A stretch of 6,924 nucleotides of DNA from Deltaproteobacteria bacterium (GCA_021827465.1 JAKAVX010000137.1:1-6924), one strand, 5' to 3'; numbered from the stretch's first letter, positions 1 through 5,507 are shown. Numbers and translations are program-made. The notes: a model not told the origin generated them from the letters alone.

Positions 1-228
1 GAAGTTGAGCAGGACAACTTTGCCGCGATAGCCTCTGAGATCCACCTCCCTTCGCTCCAGATCCGGGCGGGAAAAGTTCGGAGCAGTACGGCCGACCGCC
101 AGCGATGGATCGCCTGCGCTAGCGGCGGGAGGTCTGTGCAAAGCGGAGAGAAGCGCTGCGATCATCAGAAGAAGAGTGATTTGCTGTGCGTTGTGTGTTG
201 AGCGCGATGCGTTGGATTCTTTGTTCAC
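1..228 (-). CDS. TlpA/ResA-like periplasmic thioredoxin, N-terminal part (cut by window edge)
   Basis: I see 76 codons of an exported redoxin running off the left edge. After a short polar start, a hydrophobic stretch (about residues 17-30, ITLLLMIAALLSAL) ends in an Ala-rich AASAG cleavage region near residue 38, so it is a signal peptide or anchor. The mature part opens with VGRTAPNFSRPDL and continues with LRGYRGKVVLLNF. This is the characteristic TlpA/ResA/AhpC-TSA entry, in which the peroxiredoxin-like first strand leads to K-V-V-L-L-N-F-W just before the WCxxC site. The catalytic cysteines lie outside the window. The family reduces or isomerises disulfides in periplasmic proteins, including cytochrome c and metal-site thiols. 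The GTG start is chosen because it shares one base with the TAG stop of the upstream rhodanese gene (226-230), which implies translational coupling. The substrate is unknown. Confidence 0.85.
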   Translation of the reverse strand, partial: MNKESNASRSTHNAQQITLLLMIAALLSALHRPPAASAGDPSLAVGRTAPNFSRPDLERREVDLRGYRGKVVLLNF

Positions 229-740
229 TAGCGGCCTTTCGCGACTGGGTATCCTTCGGCCACCCAATTTGTACCGAAATTATTAGATAGATACAGGACC
301 TTAACGTCTGTGAAGCCCAGAGAAATCAACTGCTGATATGCACGGCGAATATTCGGGCATTTGTTCCAAGGACAGCACCCGCAATAGATAATTACAAAGC
401 GACTGCGCTCCAAGCCCTTCACGCGTTCTCGGAGTGCCTGGAGTCCTGAGTCCTCTCCTGCGGCACCTACGTACTCCGATCCAGGAATGTGCGCTTGGGC
501 GTAGAAAACGCGCGAGCCGACCTGGAGGATCAGCGGTCTGTCCCCGTTCGAGGAGCGCAAAATCTGCATGACTTGCGCGGGCTGCAGCAACTGCGCTTCC
601 GGAATTGCGGTTTCCGCGGGAGGCGGTAAGGCCGCTTGCTGCGCTGGGCTCGTCTGCTGTGCATGCGTCTTGGCGCAGAGTGCGCAAGACAGTGTCAGCA
701 AACATGCGGTTAGGGCATATCGAAGGCAATAGGTTTTCAT
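228..740 (-). CDS. exported rhodanese-like protein with Cys-rich active loop
   Basis: This 170-residue protein has a signal peptide (residues 1-27, basic start, hydrophobic core TACLLTLSCALCA, cleavage THA|QQ), a Pro/Ala/Gln linker (28-50) and one rhodanese domain (about 51-170). Rhodanese hallmarks are LILQVGSRVFYAQAHIPGSEY (near 70-90) and the active loop at 119-130, with cysteines at 120, 122, 123 and 128 (YCGCCPWNKCPN). Ordinary rhodaneses carry one catalytic Cys and accept sulfane sulfur as a persulfide. The extra cysteines could form a disulfide relay or bind a soft metal. The Met start at 740 is preferred because it begins the signal peptide, although the frame is open upstream to 839. 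It is the penultimate gene visible in the minus-strand set and overlaps the TlpA-like gene by one base. A periplasmic persulfide or disulfide partner for that thioredoxin is the natural inference; the function is unproven. Confidence 0.86.
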   Translation of the reverse strand: MKTYCLRYALTACLLTLSCALCAKTHAQQTSPAQQAALPPPAETAIPEAQLLQPAQVMQILRSSNGDRPLILQVGSRVFYAQAHIPGSEYVGAAGEDSGLQALRERVKGLERSRFVIIYCGCCPWNKCPNIRRAYQQLISLGFTDVKVLYLSNNFGTNWVAEGYPVAKGR

Positions 741-941
741 AAGGCAAGGTATACTTCCTTGGAGTCCGATGATCGAGGCTTTCCTGAGCCGACGAACGAA
801 CGTGAATGTTTCTGATGGCGAAGCCATGTATGACCACAATTATCTCGACTCTACCCCTGCAGGTTACCTTGGTGACAGCGCGCCAGTCTCTTGGAAAGAT
901 CCCGATGAGACAACTGAAACCGTACCTCGCATTTTCGCGGT
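741..941. other. 201-base gap between BamE-like gene and rhodanese gene
   Basis: This is the longest gap within the minus-strand gene set. I see no convincing terminator or gene. Open frames extend into it from the rhodanese gene, but they lack domain-like sequence. On the minus strand there is a GATAAT string with no good -35 partner, so an internal promoter for the rhodanese-TlpA pair is possible but unsupported. An AAGGAAG string (754-760) lies about 13 bases before the rhodanese ATG and may be its ribosome binding site. Confidence 0.5.
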
Positions 942-1316
942 TCACTTCGTTCGAGCCGCTCTGTCGATGAGACCAGAACCATTAGTCTCGAAAACGTAAT
1001 GCGGCGCATTCGGCGCCGCATAGATCAGCATTCTGCCGCCCGTGTCCGGAAAGGGAATCGCCTCGGTTGGTTGACCCAGAGCCGCGTGAAGCTCGCCTTC
1101 GGATCTTCCAATCCACTGTTCGGCGCCACGTTGGTCCAATGGCTCTGCGTGACCAATGGCGCAGCCGCCAACGTGAATAGCCGCCCAGACCACGATCGCG
1201 AGGAGTGAGCCAGAAGCGCAGCGGCAATCAGCTCCCTGCGTGATTTCCTTCGGAGGCGCGGCTGCGTCTGATGACTTGCGGTGTCCACAGGATTTCAGAA
1301 ATTCATCTTCAGCCAA
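942..1316 (-). CDS. small BamE/SmpA-like envelope protein, probable lipoprotein; start uncertain
   Basis: This open frame of 124 codons from a TTG start contains a hydrophobic segment at about residues 37-51 (SLLAIVVWAAIHVGG) ending at a possible lipobox V-G-G-C52. A small domain follows with the pattern QWIGRSEGELHAALGQPTE, then GGRMLIY and YVFETNGSGLIDR. The W-[IV]-G-x-[ST]-E-x-[ED]-L-x-x-x-L-G-x-P pattern followed by a G-R-x-L-x-Y strand is typical of small BamE/SmpA-like periplasmic lipoproteins, here shorter and divergent. The TTG start lacks a visible Shine-Dalgarno and overlaps the preceding gene by 22 bases. The residues before the hydrophobic core are unusually long and acidic at first. 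Another frame, from GTG at 1288, offers a much better basic n-region (RLRRKSRRELIAAALL), so a one-base frameshift near 1210-1230 may have broken the real signal peptide. The function is unknown; an accessory envelope role is inferred from its neighbours. Confidence 0.62.
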   Translation of the reverse strand: MAEDEFLKSCGHRKSSDAAAPPKEITQGADCRCASGSLLAIVVWAAIHVGGCAIGHAEPLDQRGAEQWIGRSEGELHAALGQPTEAIPFPDTGGRMLIYAAPNAPHYVFETNGSGLIDRAARTK

Positions 1317-1831
1317 CGGACCAAGGACGACTGGCCGGAAACGCGCGGCGCTTCTATCCAGCCGGAACCGCTGTCGGAAAGGGCGCTTACAGGAAGCTGT
1401 TGGATCGAAAAAGGACCTGGACGGTACCCGGCCTCGACCATCAATTGCTTGATCTCCGAGGGTGGCACGCTTACTCCCGGCTCAAAGTCGAGAATCATCA
1501 AGGAATCGCGCAGGTTGAACTTGTACCGCGCCAGCCCTTGAGTTTGGTACAGCCTGGCCTGCATGTTGAAGAAACCGCTGAGCGAAAATACGCCCAGAAC
1601 ATGGACGGTGACCCGCATAAAACTTCGAGGCTCGACGCCATTTCGAGGTTCTGTCGTGTTTGGCGTCACCACCGCGTCAGAAGAGGGCCCTGAAGTGGCG
1701 CTGCTGGCGGGCGCCGGAGGCAGGAGCAACACAAGCGGAAGCATCAAAGCAACCGCAAGAGCCAGTCGCCGGAGTGGGTGGCGATCGCAGAAGTCGAGCT
1801 GTTCTGTTATCGATTGGAGCATGGGAGACAT
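1295..1831 (-). CDS. membrane-anchored protein with cysteine-less HMA-like domain
   Basis: This is a 178-residue protein. A cytoplasmic start (1-22, ending HPLRR) leads to a hydrophobic anchor (about 23-40, LALAVALMLPLVLLLPP). A Ser/Pro/Thr-rich linker (41-70) joins it to a domain at about 71-147. That domain reads RVTVHVLGVFSLSGFFNMQARL, then LARYKFNLRDSLMILDFEPG, then VSVPPSEIKQLMVEAGYRPGPF. The order strand-helix-strand-strand-helix with a closing EAGY is that of HMA (copper/mercury carrier) domains. The metal-binding C-x-x-C expected after the first strand is absent, replaced by FSLSGF. The only cysteine in the whole protein (C15) is on the cytoplasmic side. It therefore probably does not carry metal through thiols and may be a structural or interaction version of the fold. 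ATG is 7 bases after the beta-barrel gene's stop, and the 3' end overlaps the next gene. The HMA assignment rests on pattern similarity only. Confidence 0.75.
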   Translation of the reverse strand: MSPMLQSITEQLDFCDRHPLRRLALAVALMLPLVLLLPPAPASSATSGPSSDAVVTPNTTEPRNGVEPRSFMRVTVHVLGVFSLSGFFNMQARLYQTQGLARYKFNLRDSLMILDFEPGVSVPPSEIKQLMVEAGYRPGPFSIQQLPVSALSDSGSGWIEAPRVSGQSSLVRWLKMNF

Positions 1832-1838
1832 GCGCTCG

Positions 1839-2798
1839 CTATTGACGCCATGACGGCATCGCGAAGTAGTACTCGAAAAAAGCTATGACTCCGACATCTT
1901 CGGTAACCTGCCGGCCGTAGAGATGCTGGATCAACGGCACTTCGGCTACCGCTCCCACCTCCCAGTCAAGCGTCGCCCACTCGGGTCCGGCGTCGACCAG
2001 CCACGAGAGACAGCCACTCGAATTGTCCGTGTGGCCCGCGACGCGGCTTCTCTGGTCCCAGATGAGATTGCTTTCGATGGTGAACCAGATCTCGCGCGCG
2101 GGAAGTTCTGAACGAATGGTCCACGGGTCGAGCAGATGCTCGTACTGGATGTCGGTCCGGGCTTCATCGCCGAGCGCGAAGCCGTGTGAAGCGGGGGGGG
2201 TGTAACGATAAGTGGCGTCCCAACTGATGCCGTGATACTTCGTGTAGTAACTCTCAGTGAGCCCGACAAAGGGGTCAACCGACCCGGAACCGCTCTGAAG
2301 CCCGCCGGGAAGCGTTCCCAAGTGATCTGACTTGTTGTAGAAGCCGGTCGGCAGGTAGGCGCCGAGGACCGGCGCGATCCGAAACGTGGTGAGCGCGGTG
2401 TCAACATCGATGAGCGTATAGCGCCCGAACAGAAGCGTGTCGCCGAACCCGCTGGAGCTGCGCGTGACACGCCCCTCAGCTGTGTCTTCACGTTCGAACG
2501 CGACCCCCTGGTTCACGGTTAAGAACAACGCCAGCTTGCCGGTCACCCCATATAGGAAGGTAGTCGGAAACTGAAGATTGAGGAGGTTGCGGTTGAGCGC
2601 GCTGCTGTCGCCGGTGCTTAGCATGGGATTGACGTTGAAACGAGTTATGAGCTGGTCCTGGGAGACCGGCAGGGCCGTGATGAAAGTCACGGGCGACGCC
2701 GAAGCGTCAGTGACGTCGAGCATCATGACGCTTGCGAAGACAAAGAGAATAGACAATCGCCGTTTCAGACGTATACCTTTTTTGACAACAGGAACCAT
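1839..2798 (-). CDS. outer-membrane beta-barrel protein, transporter-like (phenol-degradation MetA type)
   Basis: This 319-residue protein has a signal peptide: basic n-region with KK and KRR (6-14), hydrophobic core LSILFVFASVMML, and predicted cleavage ASA|SP at residue 34. The rest is made of alternating amphipathic strands with aromatic girdles and Gly/Asn turns. The motif SSSGFGDTLLFGRYTL (114-129), then APVLGAYLPTG and DPFVGLTESYY, matches the 'transporter / MetA-pathway of phenol degradation' barrel family (PF13557). That family name is historical; its members occur in many catabolic and metal-related clusters and are thought to form pores. The aromatic-rich end IAFFEYYF is typical of a last strand. 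It begins 103 bases after the lipoprotein gene with no strong Shine-Dalgarno, and it ends 7 bases before the HMA-like gene. In this operon it would be the outer-membrane step; what passes through it cannot be read from the sequence. Confidence 0.84.
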   Translation of the reverse strand: MVPVVKKGIRLKRRLSILFVFASVMMLDVTDASASPVTFITALPVSQDQLITRFNVNPMLSTGDSSALNRNLLNLQFPTTFLYGVTGKLALFLTVNQGVAFEREDTAEGRVTRSSSGFGDTLLFGRYTLIDVDTALTTFRIAPVLGAYLPTGFYNKSDHLGTLPGGLQSGSGSVDPFVGLTESYYTKYHGISWDATYRYTPPASHGFALGDEARTDIQYEHLLDPWTIRSELPAREIWFTIESNLIWDQRSRVAGHTDNSSGCLSWLVDAGPEWATLDWEVGAVAEVPLIQHLYGRQVTEDVGVIAFFEYYFAMPSWRQ

Positions 2799-2901
2799 CA
2801 GAAAGTACCGCGTTCATAAACGGACAGATCGCCGGACCGCACTTCCGCCGGTGTCGTTGTGTCGAAGGGCCGGGGAAGGATTGCGTGTCGTGCGGACGAA
2901 A

Positions 2902-3453
2902 CTATTTACACTCTCGCGACCTTCCGAAAAGCCGGTCCCACCATGACACGGTGGACCGCTTGGTCCAGCGTCCGTTCTCTTCAACCCAGTAATACCGCGA
3001 CTCGCCGTTTACCTTGTGTACCGAGACGTCGGTGGAGTGAAGCCCGGAGGGCGTTTGCTTCATGAAAACGTCGATGTCGTAAAGCCGGCCGGTGCGGCTC
3101 CTGAAATCGGCGCAGGCAAAATAGACTCCGTTGCCAAGCCCTGCGAGGTGGTTGTTCATCACCTGCACGAGGCTTAGATGGAGTTCCCTTCGCGCGACCG
3201 GGTCGTACACGCCGAAATAGCCGTGGTCCTTGGCGGCCCGGCTATCGATGTAGTTGCGCACCGCTTGGGCGAGCGCCTTGCCGCTCAGTGCCGAATCTGA
3301 CGATGCTCCTGGGCTCGGCGCCGCACTGGGATGCTCCGTCGGCTGACCGGCCGCCGCTGGCTGCGGATGATCGTGGCGAGAGCATCCACCGACAGCCGCG
3401 ATCAGCAAAACCAATCCCGAAAGCGTGATCCAATTTCTGCCAGTGATCAACAT
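2902..3453 (-). CDS. periplasmic lipoprotein of unknown function (DPVARRELHLSLV...YFACADF type)
   Basis: This is a 183-residue protein. A hydrophobic signal (residues 8-23) ends in the lipobox V-G-G-C24, followed by a His/Pro/Ala-rich linker (25-55) and a compact domain (about 57-165). The domain contains NYIDSRAAKDHGYFGVYDP, LSLVQVMNNHLAGLGNGVYF and ACADFRSRTGRLYDIDVF. It closes with DVSVHKVNGESRYYWVEENGRW. I recognise this pattern from uncharacterised proteins in proteobacterial heavy-metal neighbourhoods, but no activity is known to me. The linker carries His-Asp-His (27-29), which could bind metal weakly. The ATG is preceded by a strong AGGGAG (3462-3467) eight bases upstream, which lies inside the previous gene. 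The start and the previous stop overlap as ATGTTGA, so the two genes are probably translationally coupled. Its job is presumably tied to the small membrane protein encoded just before it. Confidence 0.84.
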   Translation of the reverse strand: MLITGRNWITLSGLVLLIAAVGGCSRHDHPQPAAAGQPTEHPSAAPSPGASSDSALSGKALAQAVRNYIDSRAAKDHGYFGVYDPVARRELHLSLVQVMNNHLAGLGNGVYFACADFRSRTGRLYDIDVFMKQTPSGLHSTDVSVHKVNGESRYYWVEENGRWTKRSTVSWWDRLFGRSRECK

Positions 3454-3833
3454 TGTTCGTTCTCCCTAAGATCGTAGCTGGGTGCGGCGCATTTTCTTTG
3501 GCGCTGCTCGCACAGGGAGGCACCCAAAAGTAACGCGAAGCCCGACAACTCGCCGATCCTGCTGTATGATCCGTGCATTACCCAGGCGATCAGCGACGCT
3601 CCGTCGACCGCAAGTGCCAGCGGTCCAGTCGTGCCGTTGCGTGCGGCATTGGACGCGACCAACAGCCCACTCACCAAGGCAAGTGCGACAATCACGGCCG
3701 CCGAGACGTGTAGGTTAAGCGTAAGCGAGACGCCCAAAAGTGACAGCGCGCCGGTGAGGGCGAGTGTGCCATAGCAGGCGAGCATCGAAAGGACGGCCAA
3801 CCCTAAGCTTGGCGCTCTATCGATCGCTCTCAC
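3447..3833 (-). CDS. small four-helix inner-membrane protein, MerC-like layout
   Basis: This 128-residue protein has four hydrophobic segments: about 10-34 (containing SMLACYGTLALTG), 42-62 (VSAAVIVALALVSGLLVAS), 70-88 (GPLALAVDGASLIAWVM) and 95-108 (LSGFALLLGASL). It ends in a basic, Cys-containing cytoplasmic tail (EQRQRKC). Helix count, size, a cysteine in helix 1 and the tail Cys recall MerC, an inner-membrane Hg(II) importer. MerC, however, uses a cysteine pair in helix 1, and only C20 is present here. I call this MerC-like in architecture rather than a proven mercury transporter. The start is GTG at 3831-3833, 30 bases after the regulator gene's stop, with AAAGGA upstream. An ATG a few bases earlier is out of frame and closes after four codons. 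The 3' end overlaps the lipoprotein start by 7 bases. Confidence 0.77.
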   Translation of the reverse strand: MRAIDRAPSLGLAVLSMLACYGTLALTGALSLLGVSLTLNLHVSAAVIVALALVSGLLVASNAARNGTTGPLALAVDGASLIAWVMHGSYSRIGELSGFALLLGASLCEQRQRKCAAPSYDLRENEQC

Positions 3834-3863
3834 CGTCTTGGCATTTCCTTTAATTTCACCTCG

Positions 3864-4598
3864 TTAAGAGCGCCGGCGCAGGATGCGTCCCGACCGCCGG
3901 GCGGTTCGCTTGCTCTCACCGCGCAGGGCCCGGTCTTCGACGGGCAGCCCCGCTGCCCGCCACTCTCCCACTCCGTCCTCCAGGCGCAACGTCGCGATGC
4001 CGCTGCGGCCCAGCCTGGTTACGGCCTCGACTGCCATCACGCAGTAGGGACCACGACAGTATGCGACCACTTCTTTACTGCGCGGCAGATCCTTGGCCCA
4101 TCGCTCAAGCTGGGCGACTGGAACGGAGACCGCGCCGGAAATGTGGGCGTACTCGAATTCTTCACGCGGTCGAACGTCAATGAGCACCACGGAGCCGTCA
4201 CGTAGCCGGCGGGCAAGTTCAAACCGGTCGATCGCCTCACACTCAGTCCTGCGCTCCAGATAAGCCTCGACCGCCTCGTGGAGCTCGGTAAGGCGCACCT
4301 CGGCAAGCCTGCGCAGCGAGCGCCAAAAGACCCCGACCTCCTCATTGGCGAGGCGATAGAAAACCCGCTGTCCGTCCCGGCGATTCTCGATCAGGCGCGC
4401 CGCATGAAGGATCTGTAAGTGCCGCGACGCGTTGGTTACCGATAGCTCTGACGCTTGCGCCAGGGCTTCGACCGATCGCTCGGCCTGGCCCAGCAGGTCA
4501 AGCAGTTCCAGGCGCGGACCACTGGCGAGCGCCTTGCCGATACGCGCGAGCTGATCGTAAATTTTCGCCTTGCCGGGGTGATTAGTTGCGTGTTCCAT
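3864..4598 (-). CDS. ArsR-family repressor fused to a rhodanese domain
   Basis: This is a 244-residue two-domain regulator. Residues about 10-95 are an ArsR/SmtB winged helix: KALASGPRLELLDLL, then SVEALAQASELSVTNASRHLQIL, then the wing ENRRDGQRVFYRLAN. The metal-site helix that reads ELCVCDL in ArsR/CadC-type sensors is ELSVTNAS here, so the classic alpha-3 cysteine site is missing. Residues about 120-222 are a rhodanese domain: VVLIDVRPREEFEYAHISGAV, then the active loop AYCRGPYC (C181 catalytic, C186 second), then GVGEWRAAGLPVE. The tail (223-244) is strongly basic. Fused ArsR-rhodanese regulators are a known architecture. I infer that sensing occurs at the rhodanese cysteines (persulfide, oxidant or thiophilic ion), with a C181-C186 link as a candidate switch. 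It is first in the minus-strand operon, so autoregulation is likely. Confidence 0.94.
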   Translation of the reverse strand: MEHATNHPGKAKIYDQLARIGKALASGPRLELLDLLGQAERSVEALAQASELSVTNASRHLQILHAARLIENRRDGQRVFYRLANEEVGVFWRSLRRLAEVRLTELHEAVEAYLERRTECEAIDRFELARRLRDGSVVLIDVRPREEFEYAHISGAVSVPVAQLERWAKDLPRSKEVVAYCRGPYCVMAVEAVTRLGRSGIATLRLEDGVGEWRAAGLPVEDRALRGESKRTARRSGRILRRRS

Positions 4599-4616
4599 CG
4601 AATCTTGGAATATAAT
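4586..4616 (+). promoter_or_regulatory. possible promoter (TTGCGT ... TATAAT) for the plus-strand gene
   Basis: TATAAT at 4611-4616 is a perfect -10 hexamer. The best -35 is TTGCGT at 4586-4591 with a 19-base spacer, longer than ideal. It would start transcription about 25 bases before the GTG of the glycosyltransferase-like gene. The element overlaps the start of the divergent regulator gene, so the regulator could repress both directions. The promoter strength is a guess. Confidence 0.4.
4593..4610. promoter_or_regulatory. inverted repeat TTCCA-N8-TGGAA at the regulator start, candidate ArsR operator
   Basis: TTCCA (4593-4597) and TGGAA (4606-4610) are mirror arms separated by eight bases, covering the regulator's ATG and abutting the plus-strand TATAAT. 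ArsR-family dimers bind imperfect dyads near their own promoters, so this is a reasonable operator candidate. Five-base arms also arise by chance. Confidence 0.3.
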
Positions 4617-4645
4617 GAGTCCGCTACAAAAGCAAGCTTTACGGT

Positions 4646-5127
4646 GTGTTGAACTTCAGGATCATCGCGTTCGCGCGTGAGCCGGTTCCCGGACAAAGCA
4701 AAACCCGGCTGATCGGTGCACTCGGCCCAGACCGCTGCGGCACTCGCCGATGCATTCATCCGCGATGCGCTCGCAAAGGCAAGACGGCTCGCGCCAAAGG
4801 AGCTGATTATCGCCGAAAGCGCTGGCGACAATGCCCGTCGCAGTTCTTATTTTCGCGCGCTCGCGCGGGAGTTCGATGCGCGGCTGCTGGACCAGGGCTC
4901 CGGCGGCCTCGGAGAACGGATGGCGCGCGTGCTGAAGCCGTTTGCCAAGCACGGCGGAGCCATCCTGTTTGGCGCCGATATTCCTTCGCTGCCTGCCGAA
5001 CTTCTGGCGCGTAGCGCCGGGTTGTTCGAGAATTGGCCCGTAGTTCTCGGTCCCGCCGTCGACGGCGGTTTATTATTTGCTCGGCTTCCGTGGCAATTTG
5101 CCTGATATGTTCACCGCCATCCCCTAG
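4646..5127 (+). pseudogene. frameshifted, truncated glycosyltransferase-like gene (rSAM/selenodomain-associated transferase 1, TIGR04282 type)
   Basis: The start (GTG 4646, or TTG 4649) gives NFRIIAFAREPVPGQSKTRL, the family's nucleotide-binding opening (x-x-A-K-x-P-x-P-G-x-x-K-T-R-L). At about 4727-4733 the similarity moves to another frame: TAAALADAFIRDALAKARRL, later GGLGERMARVLKPF, GADIPSLPAELLARS and VVLGPAVDGG. Removing one C in the CCC run near 4730 would rejoin them. The second frame hits TGA at 5103-5105. Skipping one more base at about 5100 gives PDMFTAIP, the expected next block, and then TAG at 5125-5127. The family normally continues for roughly 60 more residues; I cannot find them. 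The conserved DGGYY reads DGGLL here. I conclude it is a decayed or cut remnant, unless some indels are assembly errors. The function in this family is poorly known. Confidence 0.75.
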
Positions 5128-5395
5128 TGTCGTGTCTCGTAAATATCTATAGCGCCGCGCGGGCCGCCTTTGGCCCGAAGCCCCGCAAATTCGACCCCGC
5201 GAAAGCGGCTCAGCGCCGTCTAAGTGCGCAGCTTGTATGCGATCCACTCGGAGAAACCGATGACGAAGGAAATTGGTTGGAGAAATCAAAGGTGTCGAGC
5301 ACGGGCAGGATTGTGCAGACGCGACCGGTCGCGCAGCGTCGCTGAATCCTGACGTTCGCAGCCCTTATCCCTCTATAACGGTACCCTCGCTCCTC
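5128..5395. other. gene-free stretch after the broken glycosyltransferase
   Basis: I find no recognisable gene here. A plus-strand frame stays open to 5345 but its translation (for example SAARAAFGPKPRKFDPAKAA) shows no family pattern, and it shares a frame with the broken gene upstream, so it is probably chance in GC-rich DNA. A weak hairpin GGGCC-N6-GGCCC (5161-5176) has no T-tract and is not a good terminator. A TATAAC string at 5374-5379 has only a poor -35 partner. Confidence 0.5.
5320..5333. repeat. perfect 14-bp palindrome CGCGACCGGTCGCG
   Basis: The palindrome is exact with no central gap. GACGC (5318-5322) and GCGTC (5336-5340) add a second, slightly offset pairing around it. It could bind a dimeric protein, or be chance given the high GC content. 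It is in a non-coding stretch and its role is unknown. Confidence 0.55.
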
Positions 5396-5415
5396 TTGAC
5401 ATTGTACCTAGGTAC
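5396..5415 (+). promoter_or_regulatory. TTGACA box followed by GTACCTAGGTAC palindrome
   Basis: TTGACA (5396-5401) is a perfect -35 hexamer. Two bases later comes the perfect 12-bp palindrome GTACCTAGGTAC (5404-5415). The layout -35, two bases, GTAC-N4-GTAC resembles MerR-type mercury operators, and such palindromes also serve TetR-family repressors. No acceptable -10 follows at 16-19 bases (GCGTCG region), so either the promoter needs an activator that distorts DNA, as MerR proteins do, or it is a remnant cut at its right side. The nearest downstream gene is the TetR regulator. Confidence 0.45.
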
Positions 5416-5469
5416 TGGGCGTCGGATGTGTTCCGGAGGTTGCACGGAACAGGCACGACGCCAGAGATC

Positions 5470-5507
5470 CAAGTCCCCTGTCTGGACTGCAGAGGTCGGG
5501 GGACTTG
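5470..5507 (+). repeat. hairpin 1: CAAGTCCCC / GGGGACTTG arms with nested stem
   Basis: Nine-base perfect arms lie at 5470-5478 and 5499-5507. The 20-base interior can fold again (TCTG 5481-5484 with CAGA 5490-5493, loop GACTG), giving a long stem with an internal loop. There is no T-tract after it, so a simple terminator is unlikely. It lies in the leader or promoter region of the TetR gene and touches hairpin 2. Confidence 0.65.

Noticed and set aside
741..839. Longer start for the rhodanese (33 extra residues from 839)
   Set aside because: The extension would bury the signal peptide; the Met at 740 begins a proper n-region and hydrophobic core.
301..945. Minus-strand 214-codon open frame overlapping the rhodanese gene
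   Set aside because: Its translation shows no domain pattern, while the overlapping frame encodes a signal peptide and a clear rhodanese domain; it is a shadow frame.
1271..1693. Plus-strand open frame of 140 codons
   Set aside because: It lies antisense to the HMA-like gene, has no recognisable pattern, and open antisense frames are common at this GC content.
1946..2491. Minus-strand 181-codon frame inside the beta-barrel gene
   Set aside because: Ser/Arg/Pro-rich composition typical of an out-of-frame read; the beta-barrel frame has signal peptide and family motifs.
3834..3846. ATG just upstream of the MerC-like gene as its start
   Set aside because: It is out of frame with the membrane protein and meets a stop after four codons.
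4807..5289. Minus-strand 160-codon frame opposite the broken glycosyltransferase
   Set aside because: Arg-rich, featureless translation; the plus strand there carries clear family blocks.
5127..5345. Plus-strand 72-codon frame, possibly a gene fragment
   Set aside because: No ribosome binding site or family resemblance; it merely continues the frame of the upstream broken gene.
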